From Candidatus Delongbacteria bacterium (lineage in GTDB: Bacteria; UBA4055), in the NCBI GenBank assembly GCA_013139625.1, contig WTAK01000075.1, forward strand, positions 1 through 13,000: a stretch of 13,000 nucleotides of DNA, given 5' to 3'. The notes under the pieces are model-generated. The model had not been told where the DNA came from. It worked only from the letters and a program-made list of their open reading frames with translations, and ran no database searches. The number at the start of each line of letters is the position of its first letter. Position 1 is the stretch's first letter. Below are positions 5,891 through 12,535 of the stretch, piece by piece. Made by a program: the position numbers and the translations under genes.

Positions 5891-7144
5891 ATGGATGCAA
5901 GTGAAGTAGTATTAGCGGTCAAAGGAATATTAAGAGAAAAGAAAATAGATAAATCTAAATTAAGCGAAATTGTAAAATCCATATTTCTAAGTATTTTAAA
6001 GAAAAAATTTAATATCGATGAGGAAGTTGATGCTGAAGATTATTTCAGTGTAACATTTAACATTGAAACAGGAGATGTAGAGATCATACATGAAAGAATT
6101 GTTGTTGAGGATGATGATTTCAATGATCTTGCCAGTCAGATCAAACTATCAGATGCTTTAAAATTGGATGAAGATGCAGAAGTTGGTGATGATGTTCCTG
6201 AGATCATAGATTTTGATTCATTCGGAAGAAGACATATAATCGCGGCAAAGCAAATCTTAGCTCAGAAGATTAAAAAAGTTGAAAAAGCAAATATATTTGA
6301 AGCATTTGAAGAAAGGATCGGTGAAGTAATAATGGGATCAGTTCATCAGATTACTCCTCGTGAAATTAAAATCAACTATGATGATGTTGAAGTAATAATG
6401 CCTAAATCGGAATCTATTTTTAATGAAAGATACAGAAGGGGAGAATTGGTCAAAGCAGTGATTAAAGATGTATATTTTAAGAATCAAGATGTTAAAATCA
6501 TTGTCACTAGATCAGATAAAGAATTTATCGAAAAATTATTTGAATTAGAAGTTCCCGAAATAAGTGATGGCATCATACGAATAGTTAAGATGGCAAGAGA
6601 ACCCGGTATCAGATCAAAAGTGATCTTAGAAACTTTAGATAATCGAGTTGATCCGGTTGGTGCTTGTGTAGGTCAGAGAGGTGCCAGAATTACAGCGATC
6701 GTATCAGAGTTGAATAAAGAGAAAATAGATATTATCCAGCAAATAGATGAACCTAGAATGTTTATTACAAGATTATTGGGCATAAAGACAGAATATTCAA
6801 TTGATATTAACGAAGAAGAAAAAACAGCAGATATAATTATACCCGATTCAATTGAAAAGGATGTTTTTGGTATAAGAAATACCAATGTCAAGTTAAGTGA
6901 AGAAATTTCAGGTTATAAATTTAATATTTCAACTGAAAGTAAATTTAATGAAGCAAATGAATTAAAAATTCAAGATGTTGCTGAATTAAACGAGGAGTTA
7001 AAGTCCAGTTTGATGCAGATTGATATAATTACGGCAGATAATTTCTATCAAAAAGATAAATCAGAAATTATAGAAATTGAAGGGATCGATGAAGATATCT
7101 ATAATTTCATAAAAACAACTTTGGATAGCTATTACAGTGATTAG
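5891..7144 (+). CDS. nusA: Transcription termination/antitermination factor NusA
   Basis: NusA binds RNA polymerase and nascent RNA and controls pausing, hairpin-dependent termination and antitermination. Domains in the 417 residues: the N-terminal RNAP-binding domain (about 1-130, with FGRRHIIAAKQIL at 111-123), S1 (about 140-207, GSVHQITPREIKI...YRRGELV), KH1 (about 208-290, with the conserved REPGIRSK and GACVGQRGARI at 257-267), then KH2 (about 290-350). The KH2 RNA-contact loop reads FGIRNTNVKL, where families usually have GKxGQN, so its GXXG motif is degenerate. A C-terminal extension (about 360-417, with EIIEIEGIDEDIYNFI) resembles one helix-hairpin-helix/acidic-repeat unit. The protein is therefore longer than the 371-residue Bacillus form and shorter than the 495-residue E. 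coli form. AGGAG at 5877-5881 supports the start. The last 8 nt overlap the next gene. Confidence 0.95.
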   Translation: MDASEVVLAVKGILREKKIDKSKLSEIVKSIFLSILKKKFNIDEEVDAEDYFSVTFNIETGDVEIIHERIVVEDDDFNDLASQIKLSDALKLDEDAEVGDDVPEIIDFDSFGRRHIIAAKQILAQKIKKVEKANIFEAFEERIGEVIMGSVHQITPREIKINYDDVEVIMPKSESIFNERYRRGELVKAVIKDVYFKNQDVKIIVTRSDKEFIEKLFELEVPEISDGIIRIVKMAREPGIRSKVILETLDNRVDPVGACVGQRGARITAIVSELNKEKIDIIQQIDEPRMFITRLLGIKTEYSIDINEEEKTADIIIPDSIEKDVFGIRNTNVKLSEEISGYKFNISTESKFNEANELKIQDVAELNEELKSSLMQIDIITADNFYQKDKSEIIEIEGIDEDIYNFIKTTLDSYYSD

Positions 7145-7460
7145 TATAGAGGAAATAACTTTCAAGAAGATATCATCACTTTTACATTTTTCAATGAAGA
7201 GTCGTAATGCCGTAGTGGGATATAATTCATTACTTGTTTCAAAACCAAAACAAATAGGATTGATTCTTATTGAAGAGGGAACAAGTGAAAGTTCAATAAA
7301 GAAGATAATAAAGCATTTTCCAGATACAATAGTTAAGATAATTCCGGAAGAAAATGGGCCCGGAAAACTGATGGGAAAGAATGGTATAAAAATCTTAGGT
7401 ATTAAAAGATCAGAATTTGATAAAGAGATCAACAAACATTTAAAATCTTTGGAGATATAG
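7137..7460 (+). CDS. L7Ae/L30e-like RNA-binding protein, YlxQ type
   Basis: 107 residues. The pattern fits the L7Ae/L30e/S12e/Gadd45 fold: ISSLLHFSMKSRNAVVGYNSLL (12-33) corresponds to the first helix and the glycine-containing loop of YlxQ-like proteins. It is followed by the strand IGLILIEEGTS (40-50), a helix with SSIKKIIKH, and a C-terminal GKNGIKILGI strand (80-89). Family members bind kink-turn RNA; YlxQ itself is encoded between nusA and infB in Firmicutes, exactly this position, and its role is poorly known. The start is a GTG at 7137 that overlaps the nusA end by 8 nt. The first ATG (7194) would remove the first helix, so GTG is preferred although its Shine-Dalgarno (GGAT near 7123) is weak. 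The assignment rests on pattern and position, so it is less certain than its neighbours. Confidence 0.75.
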   Translation: MISIEEITFKKISSLLHFSMKSRNAVVGYNSLLVSKPKQIGLILIEEGTSESSIKKIIKHFPDTIVKIIPEENGPGKLMGKNGIKILGIKRSEFDKEINKHLKSLEI

Positions 7461-7465
7461 ATTAG

Positions 7466-10108
7466 ATGAAAGAAGGCAAAAAAAGACAAGTTATCAAGAT
7501 AGCAAAAGAATTAAATCTTGCTTCCAACAAAATACTTGATTTTCTAAATAAAGAATTAAATTTAGATACTAAAAAAGGTATTTTGACCAAGATCAAGGAA
7601 GATGAATATATTTCCGTTCTAAAGAAATTCAGTATTTCTAAATATAGCGAATATACTAAAAAAGATGACGAAGCGGAGATCTTTAAAGCTAATATGCTTA
7701 AAGATAGAGAAACAGATGTTGTTTCCCGAATCTCTGAGTTAGATGATATCTTATCAATGTCTGAAGAAACTATTGAAGCTAATCGTAAAGGAAGAAGATC
7801 AAAGAGAAGAATTAAAAAAGAAGATACACCTGTTGAAGATATAAAACCTGTAACTGAAACAAAAATAGAAGAAAAGAAAGTATCTGCAAAAGCAGAACCG
7901 AAAGATAATACTTCTAGAAGACAGGTTAAGAAAATTGAAGAAAAAAAGGTTGTTGCATCCAAAGATACTAAAGGTACTTCAAAACCGGAATTTCCTAAAG
8001 CTAAGGCAGCGCCGGCTAAAGATTTTAAAAAAGAAGATAAGAAACCTTTTAAAACATCAAAAAAGGGCGGCAAGCCTAAACCAGGTGGTCAAACTGCTGA
8101 GCAAAAAGAGAAGGAACAAAAAGAAAAAGAAAGAAAAGATTCTTTAAAAAGAAAAAAACATAAGACAAATTTTGTTCAAAATTCTGATTATAGAGGACCA
8201 AGATTTAAAAGAAAAAAGAAAAAAACAAAAGTTGATAAAGAGCAAGTTAAAGATTCGATTAAAGATACTTTAAATAAAATGAAAACTGAGTCTAAATCTT
8301 TTAAGAAAAAGAAAAGAAAAAGAACTCAAGAAAATGGTGAAGTAATTGAAGTAGAAGTTAATGTTTTAACAGTTTCAGAGTTTATTTCAACTTCTGAACT
8401 TGCAAATAAACTAGAAGTTGATGTTTCTGATATTATCGCAAAATGTTTTAGTATGGGAATGATGATGACCATTAATCAGAGACTGGATAAAGAAGTTATC
8501 GAATTGATAGCGACAGAGTATGAATTTGAAGTAGAATTTGAAAGTGAATACGAAGAAGAATTTTTATTAGATCAAGAAGAGATCACAGAAAACATGACTG
8601 ATAGACATCCTGTTGTTACTGTAATGGGACATGTTGATCATGGTAAAACATCTTTGATCGATTACTTAAGAAAAACTAAAGTAGCAGCTGGAGAATCAGG
8701 AGGTATTACTCAGCATATTGGTGCATATGTTGTAACCTATAAGGATCAGAAGATCACTTTCTTGGATACGCCGGGTCATGAGGCTTTTACTGCTATGAGA
8801 TCCAGAGGTGCAAAGATCACTGATATTGTTATTATTATTATAGCTGCTGATGATAAAGTGAATGCTCAAACTAACGAAGCTATTGATCATGCTTTATTAG
8901 CTCAAGTACCTATTATTTTTGCAATAAATAAAATGGATAGGCCAAATGCCGATCCTGAAAAGATAAAGACACAACTTTCTCAAAGAAATATTTTGGTAGA
9001 AGATTGGGGTGGTAAATATCAATCAGTAGAGATTTCTGCTAAAACAGGTGACGGTGTTGAAGATATATTAGAGGCAATACTTTTAGAAGCTGAGATGATT
9101 GAACTAAAAGCTGATCATATTTCTAATGCAAGAGGAAGCGTAATAGAATCAAAACTAGATAAAGGATTAGGCCCTGTTTCAACGATCTTAGTACAAAGAG
9201 GTACTTTGAAAGTCGGAGATATCTTTGTTTGTGGCCAGTACTCAGGAAAAGTAAGAGCAATGCTGGATGAAAGAAAAGAGAAAGTTCAGGAAGCAACTCC
9301 GGGTTACCCTGTGGTTGTATTAGGTTTCTCAGGTACTCCAAATGCAGGTGATACTTTTATCGTAGTTGATTCAGAGCAAGAAGCAAGAAGTATCGCGTCT
9401 AAGCGTTCTCAAATTAACAGGGCTCATGCTCATCATAAAGTCGAAGTTATAACACTTGATCAAGTTTCTGACCAGATCAAACTGGGAGACATCAATTCAT
9501 TGAATGTCATATTAAAAGGTGATGTTGATGGATCATTGGAAGCAATAAGTGATTCTATTATGAAATTATCAAACGATGAAGTTGCCATCAATATTCTTTC
9601 GAAAGGTGTTGGTGCAATTACGGAAGGTGATATCCTTCTAGCAGAAGCTTCAAGTGCCGTAATTTTAGGATTTCATGTAAGACCAAATATTAAAGCAAAA
9701 GAGCTGGCATCTGTTAAGAAAATTGAGATCAGATTATACAGTATTATTTACAACTTGATCGAAGATATGAAGAATGCTTTAGAAGGATTGTTAAAGCCAC
9801 TTATAACTGAAGAATTATTAGGAACTGCAGAAGTTAGAGACTTATTTAAAGTACCTAAAATGGGTACAATCGCAGGTTGTTATGTTACTAATGGAAAAGT
9901 TATTAGAAATGCGAAATTGAAGTTAATTAGAGAGAATCTTGAAATTTATCAAGGTAAATTATCCTCATTGAGAAGAATGAAAGATGATGCAAAAGAAGTA
10001 GCATCAGGATTTGAATGTGGTATTGGTATTGAAAAATACAATGATTTCAAAATTGGTGACATCATAGAAGTATTTGAACTGAAAGAAACTCAAAGGAAAC
10101 TTGATTAA
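7466..10108 (+). CDS. infB: Translation initiation factor IF-2
   Basis: IF-2 is the GTPase that places initiator tRNA on the 30S subunit and promotes subunit joining. The 880 residues are close to E. coli IF-2 (890). Order: an IF2N subdomain (about 5-55, RQVIKIAKELNLASNKILDF), a long Lys/Glu-rich linker (about 60-297, with two EQKEK copies), a second IF2N subdomain (about 299-360, VSEFISTSELANKL), and the G domain (about 378-550). The G domain has G1 GHVDHGKTS (388-396), G2 GGITQHIGAY (412-421, T415), G3 DTPGHE (434-439), G4 NKMD (488-491) and G5 SAK (524-526). The C-terminal domains II-IV follow, including GTAEVRDLFK and ECGIGI. All catalytic motifs are intact, including H438. The ATG is 5 nt after the preceding stop, with GGAG at 7451-7454. 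The stop TAA overlaps an ATG (TAATG) that opens a 12-codon mini-ORF leading to rbfA. Confidence 0.98.
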   Translation: MKEGKKRQVIKIAKELNLASNKILDFLNKELNLDTKKGILTKIKEDEYISVLKKFSISKYSEYTKKDDEAEIFKANMLKDRETDVVSRISELDDILSMSEETIEANRKGRRSKRRIKKEDTPVEDIKPVTETKIEEKKVSAKAEPKDNTSRRQVKKIEEKKVVASKDTKGTSKPEFPKAKAAPAKDFKKEDKKPFKTSKKGGKPKPGGQTAEQKEKEQKEKERKDSLKRKKHKTNFVQNSDYRGPRFKRKKKKTKVDKEQVKDSIKDTLNKMKTESKSFKKKKRKRTQENGEVIEVEVNVLTVSEFISTSELANKLEVDVSDIIAKCFSMGMMMTINQRLDKEVIELIATEYEFEVEFESEYEEEFLLDQEEITENMTDRHPVVTVMGHVDHGKTSLIDYLRKTKVAAGESGGITQHIGAYVVTYKDQKITFLDTPGHEAFTAMRSRGAKITDIVIIIIAADDKVNAQTNEAIDHALLAQVPIIFAINKMDRPNADPEKIKTQLSQRNILVEDWGGKYQSVEISAKTGDGVEDILEAILLEAEMIELKADHISNARGSVIESKLDKGLGPVSTILVQRGTLKVGDIFVCGQYSGKVRAMLDERKEKVQEATPGYPVVVLGFSGTPNAGDTFIVVDSEQEARSIASKRSQINRAHAHHKVEVITLDQVSDQIKLGDINSLNVILKGDVDGSLEAISDSIMKLSNDEVAINILSKGVGAITEGDILLAEASSAVILGFHVRPNIKAKELASVKKIEIRLYSIIYNLIEDMKNALEGLLKPLITEELLGTAEVRDLFKVPKMGTIAGCYVTNGKVIRNAKLKLIRENLEIYQGKLSSLRRMKDDAKEVASGFECGIGIEKYNDFKIGDIIEVFELKETQRKLD

Positions 10109-10181
10109 TGAGTAATTTATCGAAGATAAAAGGTGGGATGAGATAATGAGTAGTTCATCAAAAAGACAAGGTAGGATAACT
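10108..10181 (+). repeat. Diverged tandem duplication of the rbfA 5' end, forming a 12-codon mini-ORF
   Basis: Starting at the infB stop (TAATG), codons 10108-10146 encode MSNLSKIKGGMR and end in a TAA that overlaps the rbfA ATG, again as TAATG. Aligned without gaps, 10108-10143 matches 10146-10181 (the first 12 codons of rbfA) at 26 of 36 bases, and the peptides share M, S, S, K and G at the same positions. The copies are offset by 38 bp, so the upstream copy cannot continue into rbfA in frame. The rbfA Shine-Dalgarno AGGTGG (10131-10136) lies inside the mini-ORF. Whether the peptide matters is unknown; re-initiation or coupling from infB to rbfA is plausible. Confidence 0.5.
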
Positions 10182-10532
10182 TCCGAACTAAAAAAAACGA
10201 TCTCAAAGATCGTTCTCATGGACCTGAATATACCGGAATTGAATTTTGCTTCGATCACAAAAGTTAAGATCAGCCCTGACCTTTCAGTTGCAACAGTTTA
10301 TTTTTCATCTTTAAAGAAAAATAAAGAAGATATTGAAGAATTAGAAAGGCTGTTTAGAAGAAATAACAAAACTATAAGAATGAATCTTGGTAAATATATG
10401 AGTTTACGATCAACTCCGTCTCTTAGATTTTTCTACGATAATACTTTGGATAGCGTCTTTAGAATTGAGGAGTTGTTGGGAACAATTAAAGATAAAGAAA
10501 AAAGCGATGAAGATACTGAAAGCGACGAATAG
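10146..10532 (+). CDS. rbfA: 30S ribosome-binding factor RbfA
   Basis: RbfA is a small KH-fold protein that binds immature 30S subunits near the 16S rRNA central/5' region and helps the last maturation steps, notably in the cold. The 128 residues fit the family (about 115-135). Visible: an N-terminal helix after the basic SKRQGRITSELKKTISKIV, the strands ITKVKISPDLSVATVYFS (37-54), a charged helix, then MSLRSTPSLRFFYDNTLD (84-101), which matches the conserved R-x-x-P-x-L-x-F-x-D pattern. The C-terminal tail (about 115-128) is acidic and disordered. The start is supported by AGGTGG 9 nt upstream and by TAATG coupling to the mini-ORF. Its stop codon lies in the loop of a terminator-like hairpin. 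Confidence 0.93.
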   Translation: MSSSSKRQGRITSELKKTISKIVLMDLNIPELNFASITKVKISPDLSVATVYFSSLKKNKEDIEELERLFRRNNKTIRMNLGKYMSLRSTPSLRFFYDNTLDSVFRIEELLGTIKDKEKSDEDTESDE

Positions 10533-10547
10533 TCGCTTTCTTCTTTT
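10518..10547 (+). terminator. Terminator-like hairpin overlapping the rbfA stop codon
   Basis: A 9-bp perfect stem (10518-10526 with 10532-10540; GAAAGCGAC/GTCGCTTTC) with a 5-nt loop is followed by TTCTTTT (10541-10547). The rbfA TAG is at 10530-10532, at the loop and the base of the 3' arm. nrnA starts only 15 nt after the T-rich stretch, leaving no room for a promoter. It is probably a partial terminator or processing/attenuation site within the operon. A ribosome stopping at rbfA's stop codon would prevent the stem from folding. Confidence 0.65.
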
Positions 10548-10561
10548 AAGAGAGGATATTA

Positions 10562-11530
10562 ATGAATAATATAATAAAACAAATTGGTGAATTTATATCA
10601 GAAAATAACAATTTTCTAATAACGTCACATTTTTCTCCTGATGGAGATAATTTAGGTTCTTGTATTGCTTTCCATTTAATGCTGAAAAGCTTGGGGAAGA
10701 GTTCCATGATAGTTAATGAGGATAAGCTTGTAAGTAGATTTGAATTCCTGTTAGAAGATAAAGCTACAGCATTTAAGCAATTCTCTGAAATGAATGTTGA
10801 TAAGAAATATGACAATGTAATAATCGTAGATACTGCGAACATTGATAGAATTGGTAAGGTTGCTGAGTTATTCTCAAAAGATGTTACAATAGTAAATGTT
10901 GACCATCATTTTACGAATACTAATTTTGGATCAATTAACTTTGTAGATGGAAATGTGGCTTCTGCATCTCAGCTGGTATTACAAATATTTAAAAGCAATG
11001 ATCTTCCTATTTCCAAAGAAGTATCTGATGCGATTTTAGCAGGAGTATTATCAGATACAGGTGGATTGAAGTTTAGAAATACTGATATTGAAGTAATATC
11101 TAATGTTAAAGATCTAATGGGATACGGTTCAGACATGGCAGATATTACGAACAGAATATTTTCCTCAATGAGCTACTCGGAAATTATGAAAGTAAATAAA
11201 GTTACTTCTGAGATAAAATTATATAAAGAAGAGAAGATAGCTATCGCTTATAATGATCAGCAAAACAATCCCTTAGAAGAGAATGAACCTGTCTTGATGG
11301 TACTTAATTCAATTGCAGAAGCAGATGTATTCTTGTTCGTAAGAAGAGTGGATACTCATAAATTAAAAATTAGTTTAAGATCAGATTCTGATTTTAATGT
11401 TTCGGATTTTGCAGGACAATGGGGTGGAGGTGGACATAAAAGTGCTGCAGGAATGAGATATTCAGGTACTTTTGAAGAATTTGAGAAAGACGTGTTAGAG
11501 AAGTTGAAAATCGAAATTACAAGGGGCTAA
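10562..11530 (+). CDS. nrnA: DHH-family phosphoesterase, NrnA-like (oligoribonuclease / pAp phosphatase)
   Basis: NrnA-type enzymes degrade very short RNAs (nanoRNA) from an end and dephosphorylate 3',5'-pAp, using two Mn ions; they replace Orn in many bacteria. The 322 residues match the family. Metal-binding motifs: HFSPDGD (23-29; H23, D27, D29), VDTAN (D90), the DHH signature VDHH (113-116) and SDTGG with D165. The C-terminal DHHA1 domain carries the substrate-binding GGGGHKSAAG (288-297). AGAGGA at 10551-10556, 5 nt before the ATG, fixes the start. The position between rbfA and truB is the usual one for this family. Some relatives act on cyclic dinucleotides (GdpP, with extra PAS/GGDEF domains); those domains are absent here. 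Confidence 0.9.
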   Translation: MNNIIKQIGEFISENNNFLITSHFSPDGDNLGSCIAFHLMLKSLGKSSMIVNEDKLVSRFEFLLEDKATAFKQFSEMNVDKKYDNVIIVDTANIDRIGKVAELFSKDVTIVNVDHHFTNTNFGSINFVDGNVASASQLVLQIFKSNDLPISKEVSDAILAGVLSDTGGLKFRNTDIEVISNVKDLMGYGSDMADITNRIFSSMSYSEIMKVNKVTSEIKLYKEEKIAIAYNDQQNNPLEENEPVLMVLNSIAEADVFLFVRRVDTHKLKISLRSDSDFNVSDFAGQWGGGGHKSAAGMRYSGTFEEFEKDVLEKLKIEITRG

Positions 11531-11584
11531 AGCCACCTTGTCCCAAAAATACGTAAGGGAATGCTCCCACGCCTTCCCGAAACG
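11519..11584 (+). other. G+C-rich structured spacer between nrnA and truB
   Basis: Bases 11531-11580 contain 27 G/C of 50, against about one third in the surrounding genes. Two foldings are visible. The first pairs 11519-11524 with 11536-11541 (ACAAGG/CCTTGT) and 11525-11527 with 11532-11534 around a TAAA loop that holds the nrnA stop, with one bulged A. The second pairs GGGAA (11557-11561) with TTCCC (11574-11578). No T-run follows either, so they are not ordinary terminators. One frame is open from a TTG at 11538 for 23 codons and ends in TAA overlapping the truB ATG (TAATG), but nothing else supports it as a gene. The element resembles a dispersed palindromic intergenic repeat, which cannot be confirmed from one window. 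Confidence 0.4.
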
Positions 11585-11608
11585 ATTTAAAGAAACCGAG
11601 AAAAAATA

Positions 11609-12328
11609 ATGAAAGAATACCCGATTATAAATAAAGATTTCAACCCTGATGATTTATTATTACTAGATGGATTCATAATCCTGATCGATAAAGAAGATGA
11701 ATGGACCAGCTTTGATGTTGTTAAGAAGTTACGAGGTGCTCTAAAAGTAAAAAAGGTTGGGCATGCAGGTACTTTAGATCCTTTTGCTACAGGTTTACTT
11801 GTAATTCTCTTCGGAAAGGCTACAAAGACTGCTGATCATCACACTTCTCAGAATAAAACATATCATTGCTTCGTTAAATTAGGTTCTCAGACAGATTCAT
11901 TTGATAGGACGGGAACTGTGACAAATACTTCGGACTCTATTCCTGATAAAGATAGTATTACAGAAGTTGTCAATAGTTTTATTGGAACTCAGGAGCAATT
12001 ACCTCCGATGTTTTCAGCTATAAAAGTTAATGGTAAACGACTTTATAAATCTGCAAGAGAAGGTATTGAAGTAGAAAGAAAGCCTCGTAAAATTACGATT
12101 AGTTCAATTGAAATAATTAAGATCGATAATGATATTATTGAGATGGTTGTTGAATGTACTAAGGGGACTTATATTAGGTCATTGGCTGATGATATCGGGA
12201 CTAAACTTGGGTGTTATGCTCATCTGCAAGAACTGAGAAGAACTCAGTCAGGTGATTTTAGGATAGAAGATTCTTTTACGGTATCAGAGTTGTTGGAGAG
12301 GATCAAGACAGAGAAACGTTCGGACTGA
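11609..12328 (+). CDS. truB: tRNA pseudouridine(55) synthase TruB
   Basis: TruB converts U55 in the T-psi-C loop of tRNAs to pseudouridine and also helps tRNA folding. Motifs in the 239 residues: DKEDEWTSFDVV (27-38), the catalytic block GHAGTLDPFATG (51-62) with catalytic D57, KTYHCFVKLG (83-92), QLPPMFSAIKVNGKRLYKSAR (130-150) and KGTYIRSLADDIG (185-197) with GCYAHLQELRRT. The protein ends soon after the catalytic domain, so the C-terminal PUA domain of the 314-residue E. coli enzyme is missing; short TruB forms of this kind are known. The Shine-Dalgarno is weak. The gene is the last of the rimP-truB cluster; the ribF that often follows is absent, and a convergent gene lies next. Confidence 0.96.
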   Translation: MKEYPIINKDFNPDDLLLLDGFIILIDKEDEWTSFDVVKKLRGALKVKKVGHAGTLDPFATGLLVILFGKATKTADHHTSQNKTYHCFVKLGSQTDSFDRTGTVTNTSDSIPDKDSITEVVNSFIGTQEQLPPMFSAIKVNGKRLYKSAREGIEVERKPRKITISSIEIIKIDNDIIEMVVECTKGTYIRSLADDIGTKLGCYAHLQELRRTQSGDFRIEDSFTVSELLERIKTEKRSD

Positions 12329-12349
12329 TAGATGATTACGTTAGTGTCA

Positions 12350-12390
12350 TTTTGCCATAGTTGTAAAAGTTTACAACGGATATGGCAAAA
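12350..12390. repeat. Long inverted repeat in the convergent intergenic region
   Basis: Two nested arms form a 17-bp stem: 12350-12359 pairs with 12381-12390 (TTTTGCCATA/TATGGCAAAA) and 12360-12366 with 12371-12377 (GTTGTAA/TTACAAC). The loop is AAGT and there is one 3-nt bulge (GGA, 12378-12380). The stem starts 22 nt after the truB stop. On both strands the arms begin with T's and end with A's, which is the reverse of an intrinsic terminator, and no T-run follows. It may protect the mRNA 3' end or be the remnant of a small mobile element. Confidence 0.8.
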
Positions 12391-12436
12391 AGCTGTGGTG
12401 ATAAGCCTAGTTAAACTCTCCAAGTAACCATTGATA

Positions 12437-12530
12437 TTTTGCCAATGTTGTAGGTCTGTAGTAGTTTTTATCTGTATCTTGGGACTTTCATCTATTTGGT
12501 TTGTTTTGATTATTACTGTTCACATTGGCA
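12437..12530. repeat. Further copies of the TGCCA motif of the inverted repeat, one direct and one inverted
   Basis: TTTTGCCAATGTTGTA (12437-12452) resembles the left arm of the inverted repeat (12350-12365, TTTTGCCATAGTTGTA), differing by an AT/TA switch. A reversed copy, ACATTGGCA (12522-12530), pairs perfectly with TGCCAATGT (12440-12448). Together with the two arms at 12350-12390 this makes four copies in alternating orientation within 181 bp. The rest of 12329-12535 is AT-rich with no ORF, promoter or T-tract terminator that I can support. Confidence 0.5.
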
Positions 12531-12535
12531 CATTA

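Noticed and set aside
5503..5982. 159-codon open frame on the minus strand across rimP and nusA
   Set aside because: It lies opposite two well-recognised genes and has a Ser/Phe/Ile-rich antisense composition and no family motif.
7061..7489. 142-codon open frame on the minus strand
   Set aside because: It lies opposite the nusA end and the L7Ae-like gene. The plus-strand frame has the expected operon position and a recognisable fold pattern.
7462..8073. 203-codon open frame on the minus strand
   Set aside because: It mirrors the purine-rich, lysine-coding 5' part of infB. Its Ser/Phe/Leu-rich translation is what an antisense frame of Lys/Glu codons gives, and infB is certain.
11500..11608. 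nrnA extended by a frameshift into the open frame before truB
   Set aside because: nrnA already has the normal family length and ends after a complete DHHA1 domain. The following frame has no homology that I recognise.
12350..12390. Inverted repeat as an intrinsic terminator of truB
   Set aside because: The arms have T's at the 5' side and A's at the 3' side on both strands and no T-run follows, so it lacks the terminator layout.
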